The notes beneath the pieces are model-generated. The model was not told the DNA's origin. It worked only from the letters and a program-made list of their open reading frames with translations, and did not search any database. 51,389 nt of DNA from Candidatus Aphodovivens avistercoris. GTDB lineage: Bacteria; Actinomycetota; Coriobacteriia; Coriobacteriales; Eggerthellaceae. The position numbers and the translations under genes are program-made. Positions 7,085-14,824 of the stretch are shown in pieces (positions within the stretch are counted from its first letter, which is position 1; each line of letters starts with the position of its first letter). Location of the stretch: contig DVIW01000016.1 of the NCBI GenBank assembly GCA_018710945.1, forward strand, positions 1-51,389, read 5' to 3'.

Positions 7085-9496
7085 TTGAACGATCGCATCA
7101 AACGCATGAAGGAGGCGCTGCGCATCAGCAAGTACCCGCTGTGCGTGGAGTTCTTCCGTTTGGCGAACGAATCGCTGGACGAAACGGCGGGTGAACCCAC
7201 GCTGCTGCGCCGCTCCAAGCTGCATGCCCACATCCTGGACAACATGACCATCTTCATCGAGCCCGACGACCTGCTGTGCGGCTCCGGCGCCAGCAAGCCC
7301 TTCGGCCTGGAGATGCAGTACGAGTACGGCGTGTGGACCAAAGACGAGGTCGAGTCGCTCAAGAGCGAGATCTACACCATCGACCCCGAGGACGAGAAGG
7401 AGCTCTACGAGCTCAACGAGCGCTTCGCGGGCAACACCGCCAACTCCAACCTGGTGGACGCCATGTCCAAGAGCCTGGGCATGAACGACCGCCTGTGGCC
7501 CTTCATGAAGTCCGGCGTCATCCTGCCGCCGTGGAAGGACCGCAAGCAAGCGTCGGGCGGCGGCTTCGCCATGTCCGGCTACGGCCTGGGCCCCGGCTTC
7601 GCGCTGGTGTGCGTCGACTTCGCCAAGATCCTCAACGGCGGCGCGAAGTCCATCATCGACGAAGCGAAGCAATGCCTGGCCGACCTGCGCTACGAAACTC
7701 CCGATGCCGTCGAGAAGCGCAATTACTGGGAGGGCATCGTCATCGTGTTCGAGGCGTGGGTGCGCCTGGCGAACCGTTACGCCGACCTGGCCGAGAAGAT
7801 GGCTGGCGAAGAGGCTGACGAGACTCGCAAGGCGGAGCTGCTCGAGATGGCGCGCATCTGCCGCAAGGTGCCCTACGAGCCTGCCGACACGTTCCGCGAG
7901 GCGCTGCAGTCGTTCTGGTTCACCTTCCTGATGGTGTGCCCGTCCCCCACTTCGACGCTGGGCCGCTTCGACCAGTTCATGTACCCGTTCTACCGCAAGG
8001 ACATCGACGAGGGCCGCATCACCGACGAGGAGGTGCTGGAGCTCCTCGAGATCCTGCGCATCAAGAACATGAAGCTCAACCGCGTGTCCGGCAAGGCCAA
8101 CCGCGCCAAGAATGCCGGCATGGCGAAGTGGTACAACATGACCATCGGGGGCCAGAACCCCGACGGCTCCGACGCCACCAACGAGCTGTCCTACCTGGTG
8201 CTCGACGCCGCGATCGACACGCACGTGCCGCACCACACCGTCACCGTGCGCGTGCACGAGGGCACGCCCGAGAAGTTCATGCTCAAGGCGCTCGAGTGCG
8301 TCAAGACCGGCCTGGGCATGCCGGCGTTCCTGGGAGACGAGTCCTACATCAACTTCTTCCACGGCATGAGCGAGGATAACCGCCTCTCCCTGGAGGACGC
8401 GCGCGGCTACTGCGCCACCGGCTGCGTCGACGGCAACGTGCCCGCGCTCACCCGCACGCAGGTCGCCGTGTTCTTCATCATCCCGCAGGCGATGGACATC
8501 GCCCTGCACAAGGGCCTGTGCCGCTACACCAACGAGATCGTCGGCAAGTCCGAGGGCGACCCGCGCGAGATGCAGACCTTCGAGGAGGTCAAGGAGGCCA
8601 TCTACGACGAGATCCGCTACCTCATGCGCATGGCCAACGAGCGCGAGAACGTCGAGATGATCGCCGAGCGCGACCTGTTCCCCGACGTGTTCCGCTCCGC
8701 CCTGATGAAGGACGGCGTGGCGTGCGGCCACGACATGTTCGACCGCCGCTTCGAGTTCGAGAACGGCGCCGTGCTGGGCGCGGTCGGCGGCGTGAACACC
8801 GGCAACGCCCTGTACGCCATGAAGAAGCTCGTGTTCGACGAGAAGAAGTACACCATGTCCCAGCTGCTCGACGCGCTCGACGCCGACTGGGAGGGTTTCG
8901 AGGAGATGCGGGCCGACTTCAAGGCGCAGCCGAAGTACGGCAACAACATCAAGGAAGTCGACGACATGGTGGCCGAGGTGTACCAGCTGTTCAGCGACAC
9001 CTGCTACACGCTGCCGTGCGTGTACGGCGACAGCCTGAAGCCCAACGCCATCTCCATCTCCGCCCACCAGCCCGGCGGCGCGGTGACCGGCGCCACGGCC
9101 GACGGCCGCAAGGGCGGCGAGATCCTGGCCGACGCGTCGCTGTCGCCCGACCACGGACAGGACGTCCGCGGCCCGCTGGCGGTGTTCCAGAGCGCCATGG
9201 ACGTCAACCAGGACGGCTACCAGGGCACGCTGATGAACATGAAGTTCCATCCGTCCAACATGAAGACGGAAGACGACCTTAAGAAGCTGGGCACCATGAT
9301 CAAGACCTACTTGACCCATGGCGGCAAGCACGTCCAGTTCAACGTCGTCGACCGCGCCGAAATGGAGGACGCCAAGGTGCATCCCGAGGATCACCCGGAG
9401 CTGATCGTCCGCGTCGCCGGCTACAGCGCGTACTTCACGCGCCTTCCCGAGTCCATCCAGAACGAGGTCATCGAGCGGACCAGCCAGGAGCTGTGA
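7085..9496 (+). CDS. Glycyl-radical enzyme (PFL-like superfamily), substrate unknown
   Basis: This 803-aa protein has the full architecture of the family. The C-terminal radical loop is IVRVAGYSAYF, with the radical glycine at G779. The thiyl loop is GYCATGCVDGNVPA, with catalytic Cys C447. In most eliminases and decarboxylases (CutC, glycerol and hydroxyproline dehydratases, HPAD) the Cys is followed by x-Glu, the general base. Here it is Cys-Val-Asp (D449), and a second Cys (C443) lies four residues before. The start is a TTG at 7085, supported by GGAGGA (7071-7076) at 8-nt spacing; the ATG at 7078 is out of frame. A MatC-like carrier follows, and a PucR-type regulator is divergent. No radical-SAM activase lies in the window, so activation must come from elsewhere. 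It resembles annotated formate acetyltransferases only at superfamily level. Confidence 0.92.
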   Translation: MNDRIKRMKEALRISKYPLCVEFFRLANESLDETAGEPTLLRRSKLHAHILDNMTIFIEPDDLLCGSGASKPFGLEMQYEYGVWTKDEVESLKSEIYTIDPEDEKELYELNERFAGNTANSNLVDAMSKSLGMNDRLWPFMKSGVILPPWKDRKQASGGGFAMSGYGLGPGFALVCVDFAKILNGGAKSIIDEAKQCLADLRYETPDAVEKRNYWEGIVIVFEAWVRLANRYADLAEKMAGEEADETRKAELLEMARICRKVPYEPADTFREALQSFWFTFLMVCPSPTSTLGRFDQFMYPFYRKDIDEGRITDEEVLELLEILRIKNMKLNRVSGKANRAKNAGMAKWYNMTIGGQNPDGSDATNELSYLVLDAAIDTHVPHHTVTVRVHEGTPEKFMLKALECVKTGLGMPAFLGDESYINFFHGMSEDNRLSLEDARGYCATGCVDGNVPALTRTQVAVFFIIPQAMDIALHKGLCRYTNEIVGKSEGDPREMQTFEEVKEAIYDEIRYLMRMANERENVEMIAERDLFPDVFRSALMKDGVACGHDMFDRRFEFENGAVLGAVGGVNTGNALYAMKKLVFDEKKYTMSQLLDALDADWEGFEEMRADFKAQPKYGNNIKEVDDMVAEVYQLFSDTCYTLPCVYGDSLKPNAISISAHQPGGAVTGATADGRKGGEILADASLSPDHGQDVRGPLAVFQSAMDVNQDGYQGTLMNMKFHPSNMKTEDDLKKLGTMIKTYLTHGGKHVQFNVVDRAEMEDAKVHPEDHPELIVRVAGYSAYFTRLPESIQNEVIERTSQEL

Positions 9497-9503
9497 TTTC
9501 GCG

Positions 9504-9518
9504 GGGGCGCGGCGCCCC
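9504..9518. other. GC hairpin between enzyme and carrier genes
   Basis: GGGGCG-CGG-CGCCCC is a perfect 6-bp stem with a 3-nt loop. It is followed by further G/C-rich self-complementary sequence to about 9550. It probably reduces read-through or stabilises the upstream mRNA. There is no U-tract. Confidence 0.45.
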
Positions 9519-9623
9519 GCGGGGCCGGGGGCGGCCCGGCGGGGCGCGCCAAGGGACGCGCCCGGTGCCCGTTCTCGTTGGAGATAGATCGTTGCAAGTA
9601 ACTTGTAAGGAGGGGTTACGACA

Positions 9624-10940
9624 ATGGTTCTCGCATTATCAATCATCGGTCTTGCCGTCGCCATCATCGCCGGCAACCTGAGCAAGATCAACATCGGCGT
9701 CATCGCCATGTCCATCGCGTTCTTCCTGGGCGTTCTGGGCCTGGGAATGTCGGTCTCCGACATCATCAACTTCTGGCCCATCCGCATCATGTTCTTCCTC
9801 ATCGCGATCGCGTTGCTGTTCGGCCATGCGATCGAGACGGGTACGCTGGACCTGCTGAGCAAGAAGATGCTGTACGCCGTGGGCGGCAACGCCAAGATCC
9901 TGCCCTTCGCGGCATTCTTGCTGACCGGCATCGTTGACATCCTGGGCGCCGGCGGATCGACTCCGGGCATCATGGCGCCGATCATCGTGCCCATGATGGT
10001 AAGCGCTGGCCTGTCGCCGATCATCGGCGCTGTGGCAATCTGCATGGGCGCATTCGCGTTCGGCCAGAACCCCGTCAACGGCTTCGGCGGCGTCGTCGGC
10101 GTCGGCCTGCTGGAGGATCTGGGCGGCTATGGCCACGAAGCGGCTTTCGGCTCCACGATGTACCAGTGGGCATCGGTCATCATCATGTCCATCATCTGCC
10201 TGATCCTCGCCTACTTCATCCTTGGCTGCCATAAGGCCAAGAGGGTCGAGCAGATCGAGAAGCCCGAGGCTTTCAGCGGCCCGCAGAAGACCGCTCTGGC
10301 CATCATGATCATCGCGCTGGCTCTCATGTTCCTGCCCGTGATGTTCAGCATGTTCTTCCCTGGCATCGCTTGGCTGAAGACGCTTGCAGACCTGTGCCAG
10401 CCGCAGTCGGTCATGATCGTCGCCGCCCTGATCTGCCTGGCTATCCGCCTGTGCGATCAGAAGAAGGTCTTCGCGCACATCCCCGTGAACACCATCGTCC
10501 AGATCTGCGGCGTGTGCATCCTCGTGGGCATCGCCACCGAGGCTGGCTTGGGCGACGCCATCGCGGCGTTCGTGGGCCAGGAGGGCTTCCCGGTGTGGCT
10601 CATCGCCCCGCTGCTGGCTGCTTTCTGCGGCTTCTTGACGCTGTTCTCCTCCATGACTTCGGTCGTGTTCCCGATCGCCTACGCGGTCGTCCCCGCCGTC
10701 GCCGCCGCCACGGGCCTGAACCCCGTTGGCCTGCTGTGCGCCGTGTGGTGCGGCTGCTCCACTGCGGGCATGTCGCCGTTCTCCTTGGCAGGCGCCCTGA
10801 TCATCGGCTCCATCCCCGATGCAGAGCTGGCGGAGCGCATGGTTACCAAGCAGCTGGTCTTCTCCATCGGCGGCATCATCCTCGGTGCCCTGATCTCCGC
10901 GACCGGCATCTGGAACGTGTTCCCGAACGTGCTGGCCTAG
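9624..10940 (+). CDS. MatC-like dicarboxylate carrier (ion transporter superfamily)
   Basis: This 438-aa protein has about 11-12 hydrophobic segments. Its N-terminus (LSIIGLAVAIIAGNLSKINI, then GVIAMSIAFFLGVLGLGMSV) matches the MatC N-terminal signature of dicarboxylate/malonate-type carriers. Paired re-entrant-like loops appear at DILGAGGSTPGIMAPI and at CGCSTAGMSPFSLAGALI. The start is the ATG at 9624, with AAGGAGG at 9607-9613. It sits 127 bp behind the glycyl-radical enzyme on the same strand and ends at a strong hairpin (10955-10993), so the pair is probably one operon. The carrier suggests the enzyme's substrate or product is a small organic acid, but this is inference. Confidence 0.85.
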   Translation: MVLALSIIGLAVAIIAGNLSKINIGVIAMSIAFFLGVLGLGMSVSDIINFWPIRIMFFLIAIALLFGHAIETGTLDLLSKKMLYAVGGNAKILPFAAFLLTGIVDILGAGGSTPGIMAPIIVPMMVSAGLSPIIGAVAICMGAFAFGQNPVNGFGGVVGVGLLEDLGGYGHEAAFGSTMYQWASVIIMSIICLILAYFILGCHKAKRVEQIEKPEAFSGPQKTALAIMIIALALMFLPVMFSMFFPGIAWLKTLADLCQPQSVMIVAALICLAIRLCDQKKVFAHIPVNTIVQICGVCILVGIATEAGLGDAIAAFVGQEGFPVWLIAPLLAAFCGFLTLFSSMTSVVFPIAYAVVPAVAAATGLNPVGLLCAVWCGCSTAGMSPFSLAGALIIGSIPDAELAERMVTKQLVFSIGGIILGALISATGIWNVFPNVLA

Positions 10941-10954
10941 CGAACCTGCACCTG

Positions 10955-10993
10955 TGCGTCTCCTGCTGCCCCCTCCAAGCAGCGGGAGACGCA
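10955..10993 (+). terminator. Terminator-like hairpin after the carrier gene
   Basis: TGCGTCTCCTGCTG (10955-10968) pairs with CAGCGGGAGACGCA (10980-10993): 14 bp with one G-T pair and an 11-nt loop. It starts 14 nt after the stop. The nearest T-rich stretch (CTTTCCTTTT) begins about 9 nt later. Confidence 0.6.
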
Positions 10994-11210
10994 GAAGCGA
11001 GACTTTCCTTTTCAAGCCGCGCTTCACGAAGCCGTCCCGCGCTCTTCCGTCCCTGTGCCCTTTGCGGGCGCGGAAGAGGCTGCGGGGCGGCTTTCTTGTT
11101 GGCCGGCGAACCAGCTGGCTATCCCGCCGAGCGGACGCCCCTATCTTCGCGCCACAGCCTCCTAGCTTGCAGCGGAGCTTTCCGCCTGCGCCTGCGGGGC
11201 CGCGAGGCGT

Positions 11211-11837
11211 CTAGGCGTCTTGCAGGAGCTTGAGCGCCAGGGCGCGCGTCACCGCGTGCGTGGTGAGGGGCGGCTGCGTCACGCCCGCCTCGTCCATGGC
11301 GGCGAGCTGCTTGTCGGAGTGGAACACGTAGGGGTACACGCCGTGGAGAAACGGCAAAAACGCGAAGGCGAACAGGTCACGGCGATCCCCGTCCCAGCGG
11401 GGCTTCGCCGCCGCCAGCACGCGGCGCAACGCCTCCACGGTGCGCTTGTAGGCATGCTTGAACTCGACGAGGTTCTCGAGGCGGCTGTTCTGCTCCATGT
11501 CGTAGAGATTCATGGCCAGAAGCTTCAGCATCTGCTCGCGCGCTTGCACGCTTTTCGCCAGCTCATCGGCCAGCTCGTCGTCGGAGAGGGAGGACGCGCG
11601 CGCGGCGAGGGCCTCCAGGTCGGCCGCCCACAGCTCGTGCTCGCGCTGCAGCAGCGCCAGCAGGATCTCGTCTTTGCACTGGAAGTAGTTGTACACGTTC
11701 GCGCGGCCGAACGACACCTTGGCGGCGACCTGCGTCATGGTGATGTCGCGGTAGCTTTCCGCCTGGTACAGCGCCTCGCACGCATCGATGATCTCGTTGC
11801 GGCGCGCGAGCGATTCTTCCTTCGTGATCCTCGGCAT
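11211..11837 (-). CDS. TetR-family repressor
   Basis: This 208-aa protein has an N-terminal TetR helix-turn-helix. ARRNEIIDACEALYQAESYR leads into DITMTQVAAKVSFGRANVYN, followed by YFQCKDEILLALL, which is the canonical 'xxIYxYFxxKexLl' ending. The rest is a variable helical ligand domain. The start is the ATG at 11835-11837, with GGAGGA just upstream. It is 54 bp downstream of the flavodoxin gene on the same strand. Upstream of that gene are three copies of a TGACA-N3-TGTCA palindrome, so it most likely represses its own operon. The inducer is unknown. Confidence 0.88.
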   Translation of the reverse strand: MPRITKEESLARRNEIIDACEALYQAESYRDITMTQVAAKVSFGRANVYNYFQCKDEILLALLQREHELWAADLEALAARASSLSDDELADELAKSVQAREQMLKLLAMNLYDMEQNSRLENLVEFKHAYKRTVEALRRVLAAAKPRWDGDRRDLFAFAFLPFLHGVYPYVFHSDKQLAAMDEAGVTQPPLTTHAVTRALALKLLQDA

Positions 11838-11891
11838 GCGTCCTCCCCTTTCGGCGGCGCGGCTGTTCGCGCGCCGCCGCCGTTGTTCTTC

Positions 11892-12365
11892 CTAGAGGCT
11901 TTCCGCCCACGCGCGCAGGGCGTCGGCGCTCTGACGGCCGTTGAGCAGTTTACCACCCGTCACCGTGGAGCCCGCGGCAATCTGCTGCATGCGCTGCGGC
12001 GCGCGCCCGAGCCCGCTGCCGCCGCTTGTGGCAAAGGGGACGACGGTCTTGCCGGAGAAGTCGTAGGACTCGAGGAACGTGTCGATGATGCGCGGCTCAA
12101 CGTACCACCACACGGGGAAGCCGACGAACACGGTGTCGTAGGCGTCCATGTTCGAAACGGTGCCGGCGATGGCGGGACGACACGACTCGTCGTCCATCTC
12201 GCGCGAGCTGCGGCTTGCGCGGTCGTTCCAGTTGAGGTCGGCCGACATGTAGGGCTCAGCGGGCGCGATCTCGTAGAGGTCGGCGCCGATCGCGTCGGAG
12301 ATGGCGCGCGCGGCACGCGCGGTGGTCCCGGTGGCGGAGAAGTAGGCAACGAGGGTGGGAGTCAT
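11892..12365 (-). CDS. Flavodoxin-like FMN protein
   Basis: This 157-aa protein begins TPTLVAYFSATGTTARAARA, where the phosphate-binding loop SATGTT replaces the usual (S/T)xTGxT. Later are VFVGFPVWWYVEPRIIDTFL, the aromatic flavin-stacking loop, and FATSGGSGLG. The length and layout match the short flavodoxin/NAD(P)H oxidoreductase-like family. Its partner is probably the TetR gene downstream, and it is first in that operon. It may serve in redox or quinone stress. The start is the ATG at 12363-12365, with AAAGGA upstream. Confidence 0.87.
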   Translation of the reverse strand: MTPTLVAYFSATGTTARAARAISDAIGADLYEIAPAEPYMSADLNWNDRASRSSREMDDESCRPAIAGTVSNMDAYDTVFVGFPVWWYVEPRIIDTFLESYDFSGKTVVPFATSGGSGLGRAPQRMQQIAAGSTVTGGKLLNGRQSADALRAWAESL

Positions 12366-12385
12366 GGATCGTCCTTTCTCTGAAG

Positions 12386-12398
12386 TGACAGGTTGTCA
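12386..12398. promoter_or_regulatory. TetR operator O1 (downstream of start site)
   Basis: TGACAGGTTGTCA is a 5-bp perfect palindrome with a 3-nt centre, 21-33 nt upstream of the flavodoxin start codon. It is the first of three copies. Confidence 0.7.
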
Positions 12399-12416
12399 GT
12401 TTTAGTGGCGAGAGGG

Positions 12417-12445
12417 ACGATACGCTCTTGCTGACATGGTGTCAA
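12417..12445 (-). promoter_or_regulatory. Promoter of the flavodoxin-tetR operon
   Basis: On the minus strand TTGACA (12440-12445), a perfect -35, is followed after 17 bases by TATCGT (12417-12422). Operator O2 overlaps the -35, O1 lies just downstream of the expected start site, and O3 lies upstream. Confidence 0.72.
12432..12444. promoter_or_regulatory. TetR operator O2 (over the -35)
   Basis: TGACATGGTGTCA has the same TGACA-N3-TGTCA form. It overlaps the TTGACA box, so binding would block RNA polymerase. Confidence 0.7.
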
Positions 12446-12465
12446 TATTGAGGAGGAAATTTTTC

Positions 12466-12478
12466 TGACAAGTTGTCA
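12466..12478. promoter_or_regulatory. TetR operator O3 (upstream)
   Basis: TGACAAGTTGTCA has 6-bp perfect symmetry when flanking C and G are included. It is 34 bp from O2. Confidence 0.68.
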
Positions 12479-12493
12479 GTTTTGTGCGGAAAA

Positions 12494-12548
12494 GCAAGGG
12501 GCGCGAGGAGCGTGGGCCCGTTCGGCCCGCTTCTCGCGCCCCCTTTGC
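12494..12548 (-). terminator. Long terminator hairpin of the DUF362-GNAT operon
   Basis: GGGGCGCGAG (12498-12507) pairs perfectly with CTCGCGCCCC (12533-12542). GCAA/TTGC extend the base with small bulges, and an inner GGGCC/GGCCC stem closes it. Reading on the minus strand, it is followed by CTTTTCC. It lies about 70 bp past the GNAT stop. Confidence 0.6.
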
Positions 12549-12620
12549 GGGCGGTTTCGGCGGTTGCGCGTGCTTTGGCGGGAGCGTGCGGCACGCCGAA
12601 TGGGCGCGCAGCCCCCTTCC

Positions 12621-13106
12621 CTACCCCTTCGCCAGCTTGGCGAGCGTTTCTCCGACGATGCGGTAGGTGGTCCAGTCGCTCATGGGCTCGACGCCGAGTG
12701 CGAGGTAGAAGTCGATGCTCGGGCGGTTCCAGTCGAGGCACCACCACTCAAGCCGGCCGCAGCCGCGCTCGACGGCGATCTGCGCGAGCTTTCGCAGCAG
12801 CGCCTTGCCGTGGCCCCTGCCGCGGTGCGCGGGCAGCACGTAAAGATCCTCAAGGTAGATGCCCGCACGCCCGAGGAAAGTCGAGAAGTTGTGGAAGAAC
12901 AGGGCGAACCCCACCTCGCGGCCGTCTTCGAGCGCGAAGATCACCTCCGCCTTCTGCTTGTCGAAAAGCTGTTCCCCAAGCAGCTCCTCGGTGGCCACCA
13001 CCTCGTCGAGCATCTTCTCGTAGGCGGCGAGCTCGCGGATGAAGCTCAGGATGAGCGCGCAGTCCTCCCGCGTTGCGAACCTGAACTGCGTGTTGTGCCC
13101 CGCCAT
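12621..13106 (-). CDS. GNAT-family N-acetyltransferase
   Basis: This 161-aa protein has the GNAT acetyl-CoA motif VLPAHRGRGHGKALLRKLAQ (R/Q-x-x-G-x-G/A) at mid-protein. It is preceded by IYLEDLYV and followed by GRLEWWCLDWNRPSIDFYLA, which resembles the diamine/spermidine acetyltransferase (SAT) branch. The substrate is not determinable. The start codon begins immediately after the stop of the upstream DUF362 gene (13107-13109), so it is translationally coupled in one operon. A hairpin with a short U-run follows. Confidence 0.85.
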   Translation of the reverse strand: MAGHNTQFRFATREDCALILSFIRELAAYEKMLDEVVATEELLGEQLFDKQKAEVIFALEDGREVGFALFFHNFSTFLGRAGIYLEDLYVLPAHRGRGHGKALLRKLAQIAVERGCGRLEWWCLDWNRPSIDFYLALGVEPMSDWTTYRIVGETLAKLAKG

Positions 13107-14291
13107 CTAGCGCACCGTGACGAGCTCGTAGCTGCGCGTGCCGATGCCGAGCTTCTCGGCGTGCACGAGGCCCGCCTCCCAGTCGGTGTCGGGGTGCACC
13201 ATCTTGAACACGTCGCGCCCTGCGCCTTCGCCGGCCTGCTCGCCCGCGTCCTGCGCAGGGATCGCGTGCGCATCCGCGTGATCGGACGCTGCGGCGCCCT
13301 TCTTCGCGTGCGGGTCGGCCATGCTGCCCGGCACGACGGGCTGCGCGTTCGCCGCGTCGACGCAGGCCTGGTCGAGGGCGACGGGATCGGACGACGCGAA
13401 CATGCCGACGTTGGGGATGACGGGGATGTCGTTGGCGCTCTCGCAGTCGCACTCGGGCGACACGTCGAGCACCAGGCTGACGTGGAACGACGGCTTGCCG
13501 TCGAGCACGGCCTTCGTGTACTCGGCGATCTTCCTGTTCATGACCGGCTTCGCCTCGTCCCACTTCGTCATGATGGCGCCCGCGGGGCAATAGGCGATGC
13601 AGTAGCCGCAGCCGACGCAGCGTTCCTCGTCGATGACAGCCACACCGTCGGTCACGTGCACGCCGCTGCTCGCGCAGTGGCTTTCGCACATGCCGCAGCC
13701 GATGCACTTATCCGCGTTGATGCGCGGGGTGCCGCTGCTGTGCATCTCCATTTTGCCCTTCTTCGAGCCGCAGCCCATGCCGATGTTCTTGAGCGCGCCG
13801 CCGAAGCCTGCGTTGATGTGCCCTTTGAAGTGGGACAACGACACCACGATGTCGGCCTCGGCGATGGCGGCGCCGATCTTCGCCTCGCGCACGTACTCGC
13901 CGCCCGCAACGGGGATCTCGCGCTCGTCGGTGCCGCGCAGGCCGTCGGCGATGATGGTGTGCACGCCGGTGGACAGCGGGCTGTAGCCGTTGAGGTAGGC
14001 GGCGTCGAGGTGGTTGAGCGCGTTGTTGCGGTACCCCACGTACAGCGTGTTGCAGTCGGTGAGGAACGGCTTGCCGCCCTGCGCCTTGATGTGGTCGCAG
14101 AACACCTTCGCGTACTGGTGGCGCAGAAACGCCATGTTGCCCACCTCGCCGAAGTGGACCTTCACGGCGACGAACTTGTCCTTGAAATCGATCTGGTCGA
14201 TGCCGGCCTTCACGATGAGCCGCTCGAACTTCGCCAGGATGCTGTCGCCCGGCTTGACGTGCAGGTCTGCGAAACAAACGGTCGCAGTCAT
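13107..14291 (-). CDS. DUF362 protein with two [4Fe-4S] ferredoxin motifs
   Basis: This 394-aa protein has an N-terminal DUF362 region (AVKVHFGEVGNMAFLRHQYA, then LSHFKGHINAGFGGALKNIG). It is followed by two ferredoxin clusters: CIGCGMCESHCASSG and CVGCGYCIAYCPAGAI. DUF362-ferredoxin proteins are common in anaerobes and of unclear substrate; an electron-transfer role is inferred from the clusters. The start is the ATG at 14289-14291, with AAAGGGGGA upstream; a longer frame begins at 14321 without a good site. It is the first gene of an operon with the GNAT gene. Confidence 0.88.
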   Translation of the reverse strand: MTATVCFADLHVKPGDSILAKFERLIVKAGIDQIDFKDKFVAVKVHFGEVGNMAFLRHQYAKVFCDHIKAQGGKPFLTDCNTLYVGYRNNALNHLDAAYLNGYSPLSTGVHTIIADGLRGTDEREIPVAGGEYVREAKIGAAIAEADIVVSLSHFKGHINAGFGGALKNIGMGCGSKKGKMEMHSSGTPRINADKCIGCGMCESHCASSGVHVTDGVAVIDEERCVGCGYCIAYCPAGAIMTKWDEAKPVMNRKIAEYTKAVLDGKPSFHVSLVLDVSPECDCESANDIPVIPNVGMFASSDPVALDQACVDAANAQPVVPGSMADPHAKKGAAASDHADAHAIPAQDAGEQAGEGAGRDVFKMVHPDTDWEAGLVHAEKLGIGTRSYELVTVR

Positions 14292-14389
14292 GGGTCCCCC
14301 TTTGCGATCGACGGGCCGCATCGGCCCGCTGCTGCCGATGCGGTCATTGTCTCATGCCGCGGCGCGATTCGCCATTTCGTCGATACGAG

Positions 14390-14418
14390 TTCATATCGGC
14401 TAACTTATATGGTATAAT
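14390..14418 (+). promoter_or_regulatory. Promoter of the small four-cysteine protein
   Basis: TTCATA (14390-14395), 17-bp spacing, then a perfect TATAAT (14413-14418). It lies 67 nt before the ATG of the small gene. Confidence 0.65.
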
Positions 14419-14484
14419 CACGGTAACAAATAGAAGCAGGAGCGGCCAGCAACGCCGCCTCCCCGTCGCGAGGAAGGACGCCTC

Positions 14485-14703
14485 ATGTCTGCCAAGGTTC
14501 GCGTGTGCAAGAAGTGCTCGGGGGTTTCGCCGAAGGACTTCAAGGGCACGGTTGACAAGTCGCACATCCGCTCGGGGTGCTTCGGGGCGTGCGCGAAGAA
14601 GCATCCCGAACTCAAGGGCAAGGCGTACGCCAAGGTGGATGGCAAGCTTGTCGTGCGCGATTCGAAGAAGAAGCTCGTGAAGGCGGTCGCGGCAGCGCTC
14701 TAA
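14485..14703 (+). CDS. Small four-cysteine protein (thioredoxin-like [2Fe-2S] ferredoxin-type)
   Basis: This 72-aa protein has cysteines at 8, 11, 32 and 36 (C-x2-C-x20-C-x3-C). The second half reads SGCFGACAKKHPELKGKAYA then KVDGKLVVRDS. That 'GCxxxC ... ayakVdGklv' arrangement recalls DUF1450/YuzB and thioredoxin-fold ferredoxins. It could bind a [2Fe-2S] cluster or zinc. The C-terminus is Lys/Ala-rich. The start is the ATG at 14485, with GAGGAAGGA (14470-14478), and it has its own promoter. It is divergent from the DUF362 operon. The fold assignment is tentative. Confidence 0.7.
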   Translation: MSAKVRVCKKCSGVSPKDFKGTVDKSHIRSGCFGACAKKHPELKGKAYAKVDGKLVVRDSKKKLVKAVAAAL

Positions 14704-14824
14704 CCCCCGTCCCCCTTCCCCACCCGCACCCGCGCCCAGCGACGCGCTCGCGCCAACAGCCGGCTCCCTTCCATCCCGCCGATGTGCTACGGTACGGGAA
14801 AACGCCGAGACGAAGGAGCCGCCC

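Noticed and set aside
6962..10078. A 1038-codon minus-strand open frame across the glycyl-radical enzyme and carrier
   Set aside because: It runs antisense to two well-conserved genes and has low-complexity composition and no ribosome site.
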